Below, one piece after another: positions 63,323 to 64,000 of a stretch of DNA of 64,000 nucleotides; position 1 is the stretch's first letter, and each line of letters begins with the position of its first letter. The stretch spans positions 1 to 64,000 of the forward strand of contig JAHEBW010000001.1 in NCBI GenBank assembly GCA_024642065.1. The letters run 5' to 3'. Both the position numbers and the translations under genes were made by a program. Below the pieces are notes generated by a model. That model had not been told where the DNA came from, searched no databases, and worked only from the letters and a program-made list of their open reading frames with translations. The stretch comes from Polynucleobacter sp. (lineage in GTDB: Bacteria; Pseudomonadota; Gammaproteobacteria; Burkholderiales; Burkholderiaceae).

Positions 63323-64000
63323 AAATAATGATCGTAACTGATGCTTGGGAACCCCAAGTCAATGGCGTAGTTAGAACACTCAAGCAAACCATGCATGAGC
63401 TCAAGAAAATGGGGCATGAGATTGACATGATCACCCCTTTAGAGTTCAAGACTCTACCCTGCCCTACTTATCCAGATATATCTTTATCGCTATTTCCCAA
63501 AAAGAAGGTTCATGCAAAGATGACTTCTTTTAAGCCTGATGCGATACATATAGCCACAGAAGGTCCTCTAGGTATTGCAGCTCGAGCTTACGCACTCAAA
63601 AACAAACTGCCATTCTCGACCGCGTATCACACTCGCTTTCCTGAATATGTCAAAGCGCGCACCGGCATTCCATTGGCACTTACTTATAAGTTTTTAAGAT
63701 GGTTCCACGATCCATCACTAGCAGTGATGGCACCCACTGAAGTGGTCATCAAAGATCTTCAATCTTATGGATTTACCAACACAGTTTTGTGGACGCGTGG
63801 CGTTGATTTAGATATTTTCAAGATGCAAGACGCTAGAGTTCTAGAGTCTGATCCACCTATATTTTTGTATGTGGGACGCGTAGCAGTTGAGAAGAATATT
63901 GAAGCTTTCTTGGAGTTAAAACTTCCAGGATCGAAATGGGTGGTAGGAGACGGTCCGGCATTAGAGGGCTTAAAAGAAAAATACCCCCATGTTAATTACC
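63319..64000 (+). CDS. GT4-family glycosyltransferase, 3' end outside window
   Basis: 227 codons visible. N-terminal Rossmann domain: MKIMIVTDAWEPQVNGVVRTL with the acceptor-side QVNGVVRT loop, IHIATEGPLGIAARAY and TAYHTRFPEYV. The second domain starts near FLYVGRVAVEKNIEAFL. This matches family 4 alpha-mannosyl/glucosyl-transferases of the MgtA/SqdX type acting on lipid acceptors. The start overlaps the metallophosphatase stop by 4 bases. Together they may make a membrane glycolipid; the C-terminal E-x7-E motif lies outside the window. Confidence 0.9.
   Translation, partial: MKIMIVTDAWEPQVNGVVRTLKQTMHELKKMGHEIDMITPLEFKTLPCPTYPDISLSLFPKKKVHAKMTSFKPDAIHIATEGPLGIAARAYALKNKLPFSTAYHTRFPEYVKARTGIPLALTYKFLRWFHDPSLAVMAPTEVVIKDLQSYGFTNTVLWTRGVDLDIFKMQDARVLESDPPIFLYVGRVAVEKNIEAFLELKLPGSKWVVGDGPALEGLKEKYPHVNY

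Overview
This window looks like ordinary chromosomal core sequence from a betaproteobacterium of the order Burkholderiales. A Polynucleobacter-like organism is my best guess. The reasons are the gene content and order (bamC beside dapA, thrS-infC-rpmI-rplT-pheS-pheT-ihfA-merR-tRNA-Pro, a short H-NS-type protein, monomeric NADP-isocitrate dehydrogenase, a DUF2069 gene beside wrbA) combined with fairly AT-rich DNA and short intergenic gaps. The genus is an inference. I see no rRNA, CRISPR array, insertion sequence, prophage or plasmid signature.

Layout. 1-8.8 kb is mostly minus strand: an esterase fragment, an acyltransferase, YchJ, small hypotheticals, a K+ channel, pterin dehydratase, tRNA-Ser, lysC, tilS, accA, an AlkA-like glycosylase and cysS. 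8.9-17.8 kb holds a TPR protein, ppiB, lpxH, suhB, the overlapping trmJ-cysE-mutS run, slyD and a RoxA-type hydroxylase. 17.8-24.5 kb holds a small Ala/Pro lipoprotein, bamC, dapA, a methyltransferase, trpS with a four-cysteine motif, a PHP phosphoesterase, two coupled small membrane proteins and zapE. 24.5-31.5 kb is the 2-oxoglutarate dehydrogenase operon (sucA-odhB-lpdA), a divergent HTH regulator and an H-NS family gene. 31.7-40.8 kb holds two secreted proteins, tRNA-Pro, merR, ihfA and the translation operon back to thrS, then tRNA-Val. 40.8-47 kb holds relA, a hydrolase, bdhA, a cation exporter and scoBA. 47-64 kb holds ETF-quinone oxidoreductase, an MFS permease, aroC, a CBS protein, YihY, wrbA, DUF2069, an FAD oxidase, a winged-helix regulator, icd, SOUL and small envelope proteins, an old yellow enzyme, PlsC, and a metallophosphatase-glycosyltransferase pair cut by the window edge.

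Functional links. The TCA cycle (sucA-odhB-lpdA, icd) and ketone-body or PHB-monomer use (bdhA, scoA, scoB), with ETF-QO nearby, give a central carbon and respiratory theme. bdhA, the hydrolase and relA are joined by overlapping reading frames. Translation genes (thrS to pheT, cysS, trpS, tilS, trmJ, three tRNAs) form a second theme, and envelope biogenesis (accA, lpxH, bamC, plsC-like genes, glycosyltransferase) a third.

I found no convincing new multi-gene system. The most interesting items are fine-scale: an apparent ATA start codon for infC; terminator-type hairpins directly before the start codons of thrS and lysC; a likely Fe-S cluster motif in TrpRS; a TAATG-coupled pair of unrecognised small membrane proteins; an excisionase-type HTH/receiver-like regulator divergent from the odh operon with nearby palindromes; and several long inverted repeats without U-tracts in gene leaders. 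All coordinates and motifs were read by eye, and no database search was run.
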